Shown one piece after another: positions 8,003-16,561 of a stretch of 64,000 bases of DNA. The stretch comes from UBA1227 sp045599345 (GTDB lineage Bacteria > Bacillota > Clostridia > Oscillospirales > Acutalibacteraceae), in NCBI GenBank assembly GCA_045599345.1, contig JAZRVV010000052.1:1-64000 (forward strand), written 5' to 3'. Made by a program: the position numbers and the translations under genes. Every line of letters starts with the position of its first letter. The stretch's first letter is position 1. The notes under the pieces are model-generated. The model did no database searches. It saw only the letters and a list, made by a program, of their open reading frames with translations, and had not been told where the DNA came from.

Positions 8003-9745
8003 ATGGCTATTGTAGGAATTGATCTTGGTACAACTAACTCTCTTGTTTGTGTATATCGAAATGGCAAGAGCGAACTCATCCCAAACTCTTTCGGTGAGTT
8101 TTTGACACCTTCTTGTGTTGGACTTGACGATGATGGTGAGCAGGTGTTGGTTGGCAAGATAGCAAAGGACAGACTTGTATCTCATCCAGACCTCACTGTT
8201 GCTAGTTTCAAGAGATTCATGGGTACTGATAAAAAGTTAATAGTTGGTGAGAGAGTATTCACAGCGCCAGAACTTTCCTCATTTGTAATTCGTCAGCTCA
8301 AAGAGGACGCGGAGGCGTACCTTGGCGAGCCAGTGGAGGAAGCAGTTATTTCTGTTCCTGCATACTTTGACGACAACGGCCGTAATGCGACCAAGATGGC
8401 TGGCGAGCTTGCTGGCCTCCGCGTTGAGCGAATTATCAATGAGCCATCCGCAGCAGCCCTTGCGTATCGCAAGGATGAGGACGAGGATGCAACCTTCCTC
8501 GTATGCGACCTTGGCGGTGGCACATTCGATGTATCTGTTGTCGATGCCTTCGACAACATAATCGAAATTGCCGCAGTCGCAGGCGATAACCACCTTGGTG
8601 GTGATGACTGGAACGCTGCAATTGCTCAATACTTCTGTGATGAAAATGATATCAAGGTAGAGGACTTGAGTCCTGAAACCAAGGCTATCATTTTAAAGCA
8701 GGCTGAGATGTGCAAGATTGCACTCAATACTCAAGAACCGATAATTATGTCTGTGTCAATTGGACCAGATTCATATATGGCAAGCCTTACAAGCAAAAAG
8801 CTTGTTGAAATCAGCGCATCACTGTTTAAGCGAATTGAGGAACCAATTCGCCGTGCTCTCCATGACGCGTCTATGACTGTCATGGATATCGACTACGTTG
8901 TCATGGTCGGCGGTTCTTCCAAGATGCTTACAGTATCAAAATATATTGAACAACTTGTTGGTCGTGAGATGAAGTCCGATATCGACCCTGACAAGGTAGT
9001 CGGCATTGGTGCCGGCGTAGTTGCGGGCATCAAGTCCCGTGATGAGGATATCAAGGATACTATCCTCACGGATGTCTGCCCGTTCACACTCGGCACAAAC
9101 ATCATCAACTATGCGAAGCATGATGACCCTCTCTTCTCTCCAATCATCGAGAGAAACTCGGTTCTCCCAACTTCGCATATGGAGCGCTACTACACAGTAA
9201 ATGACAACCAGGACAAAATGGTCTTCAAAATTTATCAGGGTGAGAATATGTATTGTCGTGACAATACACTCCTTGGTGATATTGAGATGAAAGTGCCAAA
9301 GAACAAGGCTGGCGAAGAGTGCTGTGAAGTACGTTTTACCTATGATATCAACGGCATCTTGGAAGTTGATGTTAAGAGTGTTTCAACTGGCGAGACTAAA
9401 AACAAGGTTATCTTGAACAAAAATATAAAACTCACTGATGAAGAGATTGCACTAAAACAAGCTGAGCTTCAAAAGCTCAAGATCCTCCCAAGAGATGAGG
9501 AGGAGAACAAGGCGATCGTTGCAAGGGCGGAACGCCTCTATGAGGAGGCCTTTGGTGAGTTTAGGGACATCATTGGTGCAAATACAATGAACTTCCTTGA
9601 AATCCTTTCAAAGCAGGATTCTAAAAAGATTAGACGAGCAAAGACACAGTTTGTAAAATTCCTTGATATGGTTGAGGGCCAAGAGGCTGGCTTTGACGTA
9701 TTTATGAGAGACTTTGATTTTGATGACAGCGAGGACGATGATTGA
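8003..9745 (+). CDS. hscC: Hsp70-family chaperone, HscC type
   Basis: This is a 580-residue DnaK-like ATPase with the actin-fold phosphate-1 loop GIDLGTTNS at the N-terminus, the second phosphate loop VCDLGGGTFDVSV, and VVMVGGSSKM in the adenosine motif. The early segment ELIPNSFGEFLTPS...SFKRFMGT is characteristic of HscC rather than housekeeping DnaK. The substrate domain is shortened, since DnaK has about 610-640 residues. The next gene begins on the last base of the stop codon and encodes a J-domain protein, as expected for a dedicated Hsp70/Hsp40 pair. No CIRCE or CtsR-type operator was seen upstream. Substrates are unknown. Confidence 0.88.
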   Translation: MAIVGIDLGTTNSLVCVYRNGKSELIPNSFGEFLTPSCVGLDDDGEQVLVGKIAKDRLVSHPDLTVASFKRFMGTDKKLIVGERVFTAPELSSFVIRQLKEDAEAYLGEPVEEAVISVPAYFDDNGRNATKMAGELAGLRVERIINEPSAAALAYRKDEDEDATFLVCDLGGGTFDVSVVDAFDNIIEIAAVAGDNHLGGDDWNAAIAQYFCDENDIKVEDLSPETKAIILKQAEMCKIALNTQEPIIMSVSIGPDSYMASLTSKKLVEISASLFKRIEEPIRRALHDASMTVMDIDYVVMVGGSSKMLTVSKYIEQLVGREMKSDIDPDKVVGIGAGVVAGIKSRDEDIKDTILTDVCPFTLGTNIINYAKHDDPLFSPIIERNSVLPTSHMERYYTVNDNQDKMVFKIYQGENMYCRDNTLLGDIEMKVPKNKAGEECCEVRFTYDINGILEVDVKSVSTGETKNKVILNKNIKLTDEEIALKQAELQKLKILPRDEEENKAIVARAERLYEEAFGEFRDIIGANTMNFLEILSKQDSKKIRRAKTQFVKFLDMVEGQEAGFDVFMRDFDFDDSEDDD

Positions 9746-11022
9746 TGAATTGTTGGGACATACTCGGTATTAAGCCGACTGACAATTTAAAAGAGATAAA
9801 GCGCGCCTACGCTGCAAAGTCACGTGAGGTTCATCCAGAGGAGCACCCAGAGGAGTTTAAACAACTCCACGAGGCGTATGAGCAGGCAACACATTTTGCA
9901 AAAAACAAAATTGTACCGCCAGTTGCTCCGCCTCCACCTCCATCAGTTGCTTCTGATACCGAGGTAGAAGAGGAAGAAGACCTTGTCGAGCGGGTTGAAA
10001 CTGCAACCCTTGAGGAGCAGGGCTATGCCGACAGCACTGACTGGCGTGCGCCAGTTGATGAGCAGGCTGAGGACTATATTGACTTTGACGGAATCTTTCG
10101 ACAGTCAGACATCGATTACAACCGCGAGGTTGTTCGTTGTTCCAACTTAGTCTTTGAAAAGTTTGATGAGTTTCTCGCTGCTGGAGAGAAATCAGATGAG
10201 GCATGGAGTGCTGTGTTCAAATCTCAGGAGTTTGGCTTTGCCGCTGCTTCGCCTTATTTCTTATCGCGAATAACTGATTTTGTTAGACAGAATACTAGTT
10301 TGCCAAAGTGCTTTTATCGCGAGCTCTCAGCGCTCTATAGGCTTGATGCGCTTGCAACACGAGAGAGGCAAGGTGTATTTGAGGAGCTCATTGCAATAGT
10401 AGCAGAGCGCAAGATGGTTATGACCCCAAAGGCGCAGACAAGGGCCAACAAGCTTGAAGCATGGGCGTACCTTATTTTTGGTATTGTATTTATTGTTCTT
10501 CAAATTGCAGCAAGGAATTCTGATGGAACACCTATGTGGGTATATTACATATTCCTAGGGCTGCTAGTAGTTTTCTTTATTGCAAGGGCAACCATTAAAA
10601 AGCGTAATAAGAAGGCAAGGATGACAGAAGAGGAAGAGCGTGTTGAGGCGATTGAGAAAAAGCAACACCGCGAAGCTCGCCTTAGCATGGGACCTATTCA
10701 TCATATAATGAAGCCTATGTATTACTCCCGTGTTACATTGGCTGCTTGGGCAACATTATCATCCCTTGGTTTTTTACAAATTATGCTTGAATATGAGGAC
10801 TCGGGAGCAGTTATTGCATTTTTTGCATGGGTAGGCGGTGGCATACCACTTGCAATTTGTATACTGACTAACCTCATAACCTTTATCAGGCACAAGGTCA
10901 AGAAAGTACCTATCTACGTTCCTCCACTTACTGAGGAGGAGAAAAAGATGAAAAGAAATTCCTTTATTATATTGATGCTTATTATTTTGTTTTTCCTTAT
11001 TGGTGCTATAGTTGTCATATAA
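9745..11022 (+). CDS. Membrane J-domain protein, partner of the HscC-type Hsp70
   Basis: Residues 1-50 form a J domain (CWDILGIKPTDNLKEIKRAY). The loop reads VHPEEHP, i.e. HPE in place of the canonical HPD tripeptide. A proline-rich and acidic linker (APPPPPS) follows, then a central soluble region and four hydrophobic helices in the C-terminal half (about 235-255, 260-280, 325-345, 355-375) with a final helix near the end. This is like the DjlB/DjlC class of tail-anchored J proteins that pair with HscC. The ATG at 9745 shares its first base with the hscC stop; a TTG at 9742 is an alternative start. It probably recruits the chaperone to the membrane. Confidence 0.8.
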   Translation: MNCWDILGIKPTDNLKEIKRAYAAKSREVHPEEHPEEFKQLHEAYEQATHFAKNKIVPPVAPPPPPSVASDTEVEEEEDLVERVETATLEEQGYADSTDWRAPVDEQAEDYIDFDGIFRQSDIDYNREVVRCSNLVFEKFDEFLAAGEKSDEAWSAVFKSQEFGFAAASPYFLSRITDFVRQNTSLPKCFYRELSALYRLDALATRERQGVFEELIAIVAERKMVMTPKAQTRANKLEAWAYLIFGIVFIVLQIAARNSDGTPMWVYYIFLGLLVVFFIARATIKKRNKKARMTEEEERVEAIEKKQHREARLSMGPIHHIMKPMYYSRVTLAAWATLSSLGFLQIMLEYEDSGAVIAFFAWVGGGIPLAICILTNLITFIRHKVKKVPIYVPPLTEEEKKMKRNSFIILMLIILFFLIGAIVVI

Positions 11023-11058
11023 GTAAAGGCTTTATACTTTACAGGAGGATAGATTTCA

Positions 11059-12348
11059 ATGAAATATGCTTTCAAAAATGGTTATGTGCTGTCTGGAAAC
11101 GAAGACATGAAGCCAGAATCTGGACTTTGTGTACTTGTGGCAGATGGTAAGATTGAGGCTGTTTTGCCTGAGTCTGATGCAAACCTTGATGGATATGAGA
11201 TAATTGATTTAGACGGCGGATACTTGATGCCAGGCCTCATCAACCCACATGTTCATCTCCCAGTTGCAGGTAATGCGCCAAAGGCAAATGCAAAGCCTGT
11301 GGATTATAAAAAAGTATTTAAACTTCTTGCTATCCCAGGCGTTAAAACTGCTTTTAAAAAGATGGAAGAAGGATATGTCCGTGCAGAGGTTCTCTCCGGT
11401 GTTACAACACTTCGTGCTGTCGGTGGAATTATGGACTTTGACGGAATTATTAGGGACAAGATAAACTCTGGCAAGATTGCTGGTCCTCGAATCCTTGCTG
11501 CAAACACAGCTGTTTCAGTGCCTGGCGGACACTTTGCAGGTTCACTTGCAACCGAGGCCGAGAGCCCAGAGATGGCTCGCGAGCACGTAAGGCAGATCCA
11601 CGCCACCAAGCCTGACCTTATCAAGCTTATGATTACAGGTGGCGTAATGGATGCCACAGAGGACGGCGAGCCAGGCATACTTCGTATGTCGCCAGACATA
11701 GTTGCTGCCGCTTGTGATGAGGCTCACAAGCTTGGATACAAGGTGGCTGCTCACGTTGAGAGCCCAGAGGGCGTACGTGTAGCACTTCAAAATGGCGTAG
11801 ACACAATCGAGCATGGTGCAAAACCAGACGATGAGATAATCCGCCTCTTTAAGGAGCGTGGTGCTGCTGATATCTGTACTATCTCACCAGCTTTGCCATA
11901 TTGCCTATTTGATTTGGATGTAAGCCATACAGATGAGCTTGGCAAGCGCAATGGTACGATTGTTATGAACGGTATCATTGAATGTGCTAAAATGTGTATA
12001 AAAGAGGGAATCCCAGTTGGTATCGGCACAGATACAGGTTGTCCATTTATCCGTCACTATGATATGTGGCGTGAGATAATCTACTTTGTAAAATACTGTG
12101 ATGTCACACCAGCATTCGCTCTTTATACAGCAACCAAGAGAAACGCCGAGATTATCGGTCTTGGTGATGTGACTGGAACAATTGAGGTTGGCAAGTCAGC
12201 TGATATCATTGTTTCATCAGAGAACCCACTTGAAAACCTCAAGACACTCAAGGACCTCAAGATGGTTATGGCAAGTGGCAAACTCTATCGTGGCCAGAAA
12301 ATAAAGAAGGACGAGTACATTGATAGCGTACTCGACCAGTATTTATGA
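11059..12348 (+). CDS. Amidohydrolase family protein (imidazolonepropionase/prolidase-like)
   Basis: A 429-residue metal-dependent hydrolase. It has an N-terminal beta sandwich, the first metal site INPHVHLPVAG, later ligands in AAHVESPEG and DTIEHGAKPDD, and the catalytic Asp in GIGTDTGCPF. A C-terminal composite strand follows (IEVGKSADIIV), a hallmark of the amidohydrolase superfamily. The closest recognisable types hydrolyse cyclic amides or Xaa-Pro-like dipeptides; the substrate cannot be fixed by reading. There is no signal peptide, so it is cytoplasmic. AGGAGG lies 11 bases before the ATG. It may be cotranscribed with the next gene (30-base gap). Confidence 0.85.
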   Translation: MKYAFKNGYVLSGNEDMKPESGLCVLVADGKIEAVLPESDANLDGYEIIDLDGGYLMPGLINPHVHLPVAGNAPKANAKPVDYKKVFKLLAIPGVKTAFKKMEEGYVRAEVLSGVTTLRAVGGIMDFDGIIRDKINSGKIAGPRILAANTAVSVPGGHFAGSLATEAESPEMAREHVRQIHATKPDLIKLMITGGVMDATEDGEPGILRMSPDIVAAACDEAHKLGYKVAAHVESPEGVRVALQNGVDTIEHGAKPDDEIIRLFKERGAADICTISPALPYCLFDLDVSHTDELGKRNGTIVMNGIIECAKMCIKEGIPVGIGTDTGCPFIRHYDMWREIIYFVKYCDVTPAFALYTATKRNAEIIGLGDVTGTIEVGKSADIIVSSENPLENLKTLKDLKMVMASGKLYRGQKIKKDEYIDSVLDQYL

Positions 12349-12378
12349 TAAATTAACTTTTAAAAGGAGTTGTTTTAA

Positions 12379-12948
12379 ATGATTAGTGCTTTTAAAAAGA
12401 TGATTGAAAATTGGAAAGACTTTAATGGTAAAACTTCTAGACCAGATTATTGGTGGGCAACACTTGCAGTTGCTATTATTGAAATGATTGTTGGTGGCAT
12501 AGTTGGTATTATTTTTGCATTTGCACTTGGCAAGGAGAGCGCAGCTCTTGCAATCATTGGAATGATTATTGCAATTGCTATATCAGTTCTTGGTGTATTT
12601 GTTGCTATTGCAGGAATTTCAATTACTGTTCGCCGTCTTCGTGATGCAGGCTTCCCATGGTGGTTTATCTTTGCAAACTTTATTCCATCAATCGGTAATA
12701 TTGCAGTTATCGTAATGCTTTGCTTCCCATCATCAGACAAACCAATTATCGACTTTGGCGGTGGCACACCAGTGACACCAACTGCTGAGGCTCCAAAGCC
12801 AGCACCAGCACCTGTTGCACCAATTGTTGATGTTGAGCCAGAAGAGGCTCCTGTTGTTGCAGAGGCTGGTTGGACATGTCCAAGCTGTGGCGCAACAGGT
12901 AATAGTGGCAAGTTCTGCGGCAGCTGTGGAACCGCTAAACCAGAATAA
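12379..12948 (+). CDS. DUF805 membrane protein with C-terminal zinc ribbon
   Basis: Residues 1-125 match the DUF805 pattern: FNGKTSRPDYWWA, two to three hydrophobic helices, the conserved RRLRDAGFPWW, and a final helix before FPSSDKP. A Pro/Ala-rich linker (about 135-165) leads to a zinc ribbon WTCPSCGATG...FCGSCG at the C-terminus. DUF805 proteins are inner-membrane proteins of unknown biochemistry. The zinc-ribbon extension echoes the protein encoded at 7144-7917. A terminator follows 20 bases downstream. Confidence 0.85.
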   Translation: MISAFKKMIENWKDFNGKTSRPDYWWATLAVAIIEMIVGGIVGIIFAFALGKESAALAIIGMIIAIAISVLGVFVAIAGISITVRRLRDAGFPWWFIFANFIPSIGNIAVIVMLCFPSSDKPIIDFGGGTPVTPTAEAPKPAPAPVAPIVDVEPEEAPVVAEAGWTCPSCGATGNSGKFCGSCGTAKPE

Positions 12949-12967
12949 AATTACCGTTCGTAGTTAA

Positions 12968-12998
12968 AAGGGTGACCGTTGGTCACCCTTTTTTTATA
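12968..12998 (+). terminator. Rho-independent terminator
   Basis: Stem AAGGGTGACC (12968-12977) / GGTCACCCTT (12981-12990), three-base loop GTT, then TTTTT. Confidence 0.9.
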
Positions 12999-13074
12999 CA
13001 AAATTTTGGGTTTTGTGTTCCTATTATATACATTATGTGGTAGAATAGGGTAACCAAAGGAAAGGAGTGATAAT

Positions 13075-13815
13075 ATGAAATTTAATCGTATTACCGCATT
13101 GGCTATCGTTGCCATCATTGCTCTTGTCTTTGGAACTCTTGTTATAAATGTAAAGTATGGGAATGGATTTAAAGAACCAGTTGATGCCTCAACTACTTCA
13201 AAGTTTGTTGAGCCATCCACAACGGTTCCGGCGTCGACGACGACCACAACCGAGGAGCCGACAACGACTGCTCCACCAACAACCACTACAACAACCGTGG
13301 TTGTTACGGCTGCACCGGTCGCAACGACTGCTCCCGCAGTGACGTCTCCTCCTGTTGTAACTATACCAGTACAGCCTGCAACAACTGTTAAACCAAAACC
13401 GGTTAAGAGTGCTACAAACAACGTCTCTTTATCCTTGGGCGATCAGGCTATGCTTTCGGCGGTCAACGCCGAGCGTGCAAAGGTCGGCAAAAATGCTCTC
13501 GCACTTAGCAGCGCCCTTTGCAATTGTGCGGGCGTTCGTGCCAAGGAAATTGCCACTTCCTTTAGCCACACCCGCCCAAACGGCACCAGCTGTTTCACGG
13601 TGCTTAGCGACGGCGGCGTCAACTACACCGCCTGTGGCGAAAACCTTGCCAAGGGACAAACTAGTGTCACGGAAGTTATGAGGGATTGGATGAGTTCAAG
13701 CGGTCACCGCGAAAACATTCTATCCACAAGCTATGACTATAACAGCTTTGGTTGTGCTTGTTATAGCATCGGTGGTGTAAACTACTGGGTACAGGAGTTT
13801 GCTTATATTCCATAA
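13075..13815 (+). CDS. CAP/SCP-domain (SCP/PR1-like) exported protein
   Basis: Residues 7-25 are a hydrophobic signal or anchor helix (ITALAIVAIIALVFGTLVI). Residues 40-110 are a Thr/Pro/Val-rich low-complexity linker that probably spans the cell wall. Residues 122-246 are a CAP domain with FSHTRPNG, CGENLAKG, SGHRENIL and WVQEFAY, which include the conserved His and Glu residues of the CAP cavity. Four cysteines in the domain (CNCAG, CFTV, CGEN, CACYS) may form disulfides. Bacterial CAP proteins are secreted and mostly uncharacterised. The gene is monocistronic. Confidence 0.88.
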   Translation: MKFNRITALAIVAIIALVFGTLVINVKYGNGFKEPVDASTTSKFVEPSTTVPASTTTTTEEPTTTAPPTTTTTTVVVTAAPVATTAPAVTSPPVVTIPVQPATTVKPKPVKSATNNVSLSLGDQAMLSAVNAERAKVGKNALALSSALCNCAGVRAKEIATSFSHTRPNGTSCFTVLSDGGVNYTACGENLAKGQTSVTEVMRDWMSSSGHRENILSTSYDYNSFGCACYSIGGVNYWVQEFAYIP

Positions 13816-13818
13816 AAA

Positions 13819-13848
13819 AAGGACGCCGTTTGGCGTCCTTAATTTTTT
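13819..13848. terminator. Terminator between convergent genes
   Basis: Stem AAGGACGCC (13819-13827) / GGCGTCCTT (13832-13840), preceded by an A run and followed by AATTTTTT, so it can work for both strands. Confidence 0.85.
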
Positions 13849-13850
13849 GA

Positions 13851-14642
13851 TTAAACTTTGTACCACTCACCACGGCAAGGTGTAATGAAGTGTGTCTGTG
13901 GGAAATGATGCTTTGCAAGTGGCAAGAACTTATCAAGTTCCATTGTTGTTGTGATAGGTGGGAAAGCGTTGTCCCAGTGATCAAACAAGATTGTGTCAGC
14001 ATAGTAGAAGCCCATGATTGAAAGTGAGTGAAGGAACATGTTGTCAAGACGAAGACCCTGGAATGGGTAAACGAGCATGTCGATATGTTCTGGGCGAGTT
14101 GCTGGCTCGTAGATGTTTGATGAGCCCATCAAGAATACTGTCTTTTCACCATCAGTAATTTCGAAGCAGAAGATGTCGAGCTCACCAATTGTGAATGTGA
14201 GTTTCTGCTCGATGCCCATCTTTGCTGCACGATAAAGGTTAACTGGATTTAAGAGCCTGTGAGCAAATGTAAAGAAGAGCTTCTTATCAAGGTCGCAGTG
14301 ACGTCCCTGATGTACTTTTACTGTAAGACTACCAATTTTGATTTCATCTCCGACAATGATCTCATACATGTCCTTAGTCTTATAGTGGTGCTTCTTGGCA
14401 GTTTCAATGCCCTTTGCATTTACGTAAATTGGGCAGTTTCCTGCTTGCTTTGAGAACTGATCAATCTTGGTAAAGTGATCAAGATGTGGGTGAGTGATGA
14501 AGATTGCCTTAACGCCCTTCATCTCTTCCTCAGTGATCTTTTTGAATCGTTTGTTGTAAGGTTGATTGTAAGGATCAATTAAAATTACATCGTTGCCATT
14601 TCTTACTTCCATGGTAGCGGTGCCTATCCATTGCACGTCCAT
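13851..14642 (-). CDS. MBL-fold metal-dependent hydrolase
   Basis: The 263-residue protein has the metallo-beta-lactamase motif FITHPHLDHF (HxHxDH) near residue 50, a further His in KVHQGRHCDL, and EITDGEKTVFLMGSSNIY. The lead segment VQWIGTATMEV...NDVILIDPY is like the UlaG/UPF0173 branch of Zn-dependent hydrolases. A later Asp/His ligand pair (ILFDHWDN) is visible. There is no signal peptide. It is monocistronic on the - strand, converging on the CAP gene and diverging from rplS. The substrate is unknown. Confidence 0.82.
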   Translation of the reverse strand: MDVQWIGTATMEVRNGNDVILIDPYNQPYNKRFKKITEEEMKGVKAIFITHPHLDHFTKIDQFSKQAGNCPIYVNAKGIETAKKHHYKTKDMYEIIVGDEIKIGSLTVKVHQGRHCDLDKKLFFTFAHRLLNPVNLYRAAKMGIEQKLTFTIGELDIFCFEITDGEKTVFLMGSSNIYEPATRPEHIDMLVYPFQGLRLDNMFLHSLSIMGFYYADTILFDHWDNAFPPITTTMELDKFLPLAKHHFPQTHFITPCRGEWYKV

Positions 14643-14710
14643 GTTTTTACCCCCAAAAAAATTTTTTCACTTTTAAAACCGCTATCAATAATAGCACTTT
14701 AAAAAAATAC

Positions 14711-14739
14711 TTGCAATGGCTATTTTTTTCTGCTATTAT
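14711..14739 (+). promoter_or_regulatory. Promoter of rplS
   Basis: TTGCAA (14711-14716), 17-base spacer, TATTAT (14734-14739); start expected near 14746. Confidence 0.75.
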
Positions 14740-14745
14740 ATTTGA

Positions 14746-14838
14746 GCGTTTGGACAGACGGTTCAAACAACTTCCCGGACGGTCCTCTGACAGTTACTGT
14801 GTATGAACGTTCTGATTTTTTAATGGAGGATTAATAAA
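14746..14838 (+). promoter_or_regulatory. Structured 5' leader of rplS, probable L19 leader
   Basis: The untranslated stretch is about 90 bases. It has a hairpin GTTTGGA (14748-14754) / TTCAAAC (14762-14768, one G-U pair) whose loop CAGACGG can pair with TCTG at 14786-14789, a possible pseudoknot. Firmicutes often carry an autoregulatory L19 leader here. Position and foldability support this; the Rfam consensus was not checked. Confidence 0.5.
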
Positions 14839-15180
14839 ATGGATGCACTTAAAATCATCACAGAAGGCCAGATTAAAGAAGACCAGACTAAGTTTAACAT
14901 CGGTGACACTGTAAAGGTTCACGTTAAAATTAAGGAAGGTAACAGAGAGAGAATCCAGGTTTTTGAGGGCACTGTAATCGCAAAGCGCGGTGGCGGAGTT
15001 TCAGAGACATTCACAGTTCGTCGTGTATCATACGGCGTAGGTGTTGAGAAGGTATTCCCACTCAACTCACCAAACGTAGAGAAGATCGAAGTAGTTCGCA
15101 AGGGTAAGGTTCGCCGTAGCAAGCTTTACTATCTTCGTGATCGTGTTGGTAAGGCTGCAAAGGTTAAGGAGCAGCTTTAA
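14839..15180 (+). CDS. rplS: 50S ribosomal protein L19
   Basis: The 113-residue protein has family landmarks: FNIGDTVKVHVKIKEG near residue 25, ERIQVFEGTVIAKRGGG, ETFTVRRVSYGVGVEK, FPLNSPNVEKIEV and KLYYLRDRVGKAAKVKE. Length and order match L19 throughout. L19 sits at the 30S-50S interface. A GGAG site precedes the ATG. It has its own promoter and a strong terminator, so here it is separated from the lepB-rbgA-rnhB genes it commonly precedes. Confidence 0.98.
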   Translation: MDALKIITEGQIKEDQTKFNIGDTVKVHVKIKEGNRERIQVFEGTVIAKRGGGVSETFTVRRVSYGVGVEKVFPLNSPNVEKIEVVRKGKVRRSKLYYLRDRVGKAAKVKEQL

Positions 15181-15193
15181 TTTCATGGCAATC

Positions 15194-15230
15194 AAAGAGG
15201 GTTTCCGAAAGGAAGCCCTCTTTTTTTATT
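15194..15230 (+). terminator. Rho-independent terminator of rplS
   Basis: Thirteen-base stem at 15194-15206 / 15211-15223 (AAAGAGGG...CCCTCTTT, one G-U pair), GAAA loop, T run. Confidence 0.92.
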
Positions 15231-15361
15231 TGTCGCAAAGTACATAAAAAAATAATCAATTTTTCTATACACACAATCCTCATTTATTCTTTTTTTATAC
15301 ACGCGTTTAATTTATAATGAAAAAGGTGTTAAAAAATTCACAAAAGGAGAGTAACTTAAAA

Positions 15362-16561
15362 ATGAAAGATTTGAAGCACATTCATTTTTATGAGGACCTT
15401 CTTGAGCAGGCTAACAACGAGTTGGTACAGCAGGCTAAAAGTGAGGGCGGAGTAGCAGTAGGCTACACTTGCTTCTATGTTCCTGAGGTACTACTTAATG
15501 TTGGAAACGCTTTCTCAGTAAGACTCAGAGCCCCTAATACAGGCTCACTTGACATTTCACAGTATTACATGTCGAGCTTTATCTGCGGTTACAGCCGTGC
15601 TCTTGTAGAGCGCGCTTTCGAAGGTGGATATAACTTCCTTGATATGTGGGCTGGTACGGACACATGTCAGCAGATGAACCGTGTTGTTGAGAACGTTGTT
15701 GAATTTCAACTTATTGACAATCCAACTTTTACACATGGCTTCTTGGACGCTCCAATGAAGATTACAGAGCATGGTAACAAGCATTATGAGCATATGATCC
15801 AGGTTGAATTCCTTGATAAACTCAAGGACAACTTTGGCGTTGATGTTTCTGATAAGGCTATTCGCAAGGCTGTTAAAGAGCACAACGAAATGTGCAAGAT
15901 TTTTGAGGCGATTTCAGAACTTCGCAAGGCTGAGAACCCAATTATCACTCCTCGCGAATTCCACATCCTTTGCCTTGTAAGTTATGCTTGCCCAACAAGC
16001 CTTATTCTCCCTTATCTTAAGGAGACTTACGCTGACTTAAAGAAGAGAAAGCCAGACGCTAAAAACCCATGGAGAGCACGTTTTGTAGTAGTAGGATCCG
16101 AGCTTGATGACTATACTTTCTCTGAGATTATGGAGTCATGCAATGCCTATGTTGTTGCTGACCGTTATTGCTTCGGTTCAATCCCTGGCAGAAAGCAGAT
16201 TCCACTTACAACTGACAGACCGGCACTTGAGCAGGTTTGTGAATTCTATCTCGCTGAGAACCAGTGCCCTCGTTTCATGTCAAAGGACAAGATAGAGGAG
16301 CGCCATGATGTTGCTCGTAAACTCTATGAGGAATATGGCGCTGATGGTATCATCTATGAGCAGGCTAAGTTCTGTGACTTCTGGGGCTATGAGAGAATGC
16401 TCGAGAATGCCAAATTCATCGATGATGGCGACGATATTCCAGTACTCCAAATTGACCGTGAGTACGTAATTGCAGGCGCAGGCCAGCTTAGAACACGTAT
16501 CCAGGCTTTCGTTGAGTCTGTAGAAATTAAAAAGATTCAAAAAGCAGGAGGTGCTAAATAA
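15362..16561 (+). CDS. 2-hydroxyacyl-CoA dehydratase / benzoyl-CoA reductase family, smaller subunit
   Basis: The 399-residue protein is of the HgdB/BcrC-like fold. Conserved cysteine contexts are GYTCFYVPE near residue 34, FICGYSRA, GTDTCQQMNR, VADRYCFGS and AKFCDFWGYE, the probable 4Fe-4S and active-site ligands. Known relatives dehydrate (R)-2-hydroxyacyl-CoA by a ketyl radical or reduce aryl-CoA, always with an ASKHA activase, which is encoded two genes later. An ATG at 15317 is in frame but overlaps a TATAAT (15313-15318) likely to be the operon's -10; AAGGAGAG points to ATG at 15362. The stop overlaps the next start (TAATG). The substrate cannot be deduced. Confidence 0.9.
   Translation: MKDLKHIHFYEDLLEQANNELVQQAKSEGGVAVGYTCFYVPEVLLNVGNAFSVRLRAPNTGSLDISQYYMSSFICGYSRALVERAFEGGYNFLDMWAGTDTCQQMNRVVENVVEFQLIDNPTFTHGFLDAPMKITEHGNKHYEHMIQVEFLDKLKDNFGVDVSDKAIRKAVKEHNEMCKIFEAISELRKAENPIITPREFHILCLVSYACPTSLILPYLKETYADLKKRKPDAKNPWRARFVVVGSELDDYTFSEIMESCNAYVVADRYCFGSIPGRKQIPLTTDRPALEQVCEFYLAENQCPRFMSKDKIEERHDVARKLYEEYGADGIIYEQAKFCDFWGYERMLENAKFIDDGDDIPVLQIDREYVIAGAGQLRTRIQAFVESVEIKKIQKAGGAK

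Noticed and set aside
11023..11042. Inverted repeat GTAAAG / CTTTAC upstream of the amidohydrolase
   Set aside because: Six-base arms in an AT-rich gap with no T run; not distinguishable from chance.
13200..13410. Short-repeat or CRISPR-like region
   Set aside because: The repetitive ACA/ACG triplets encode the Thr-rich linker of the CAP-domain protein; no regular repeat-spacer pattern exists here or elsewhere.
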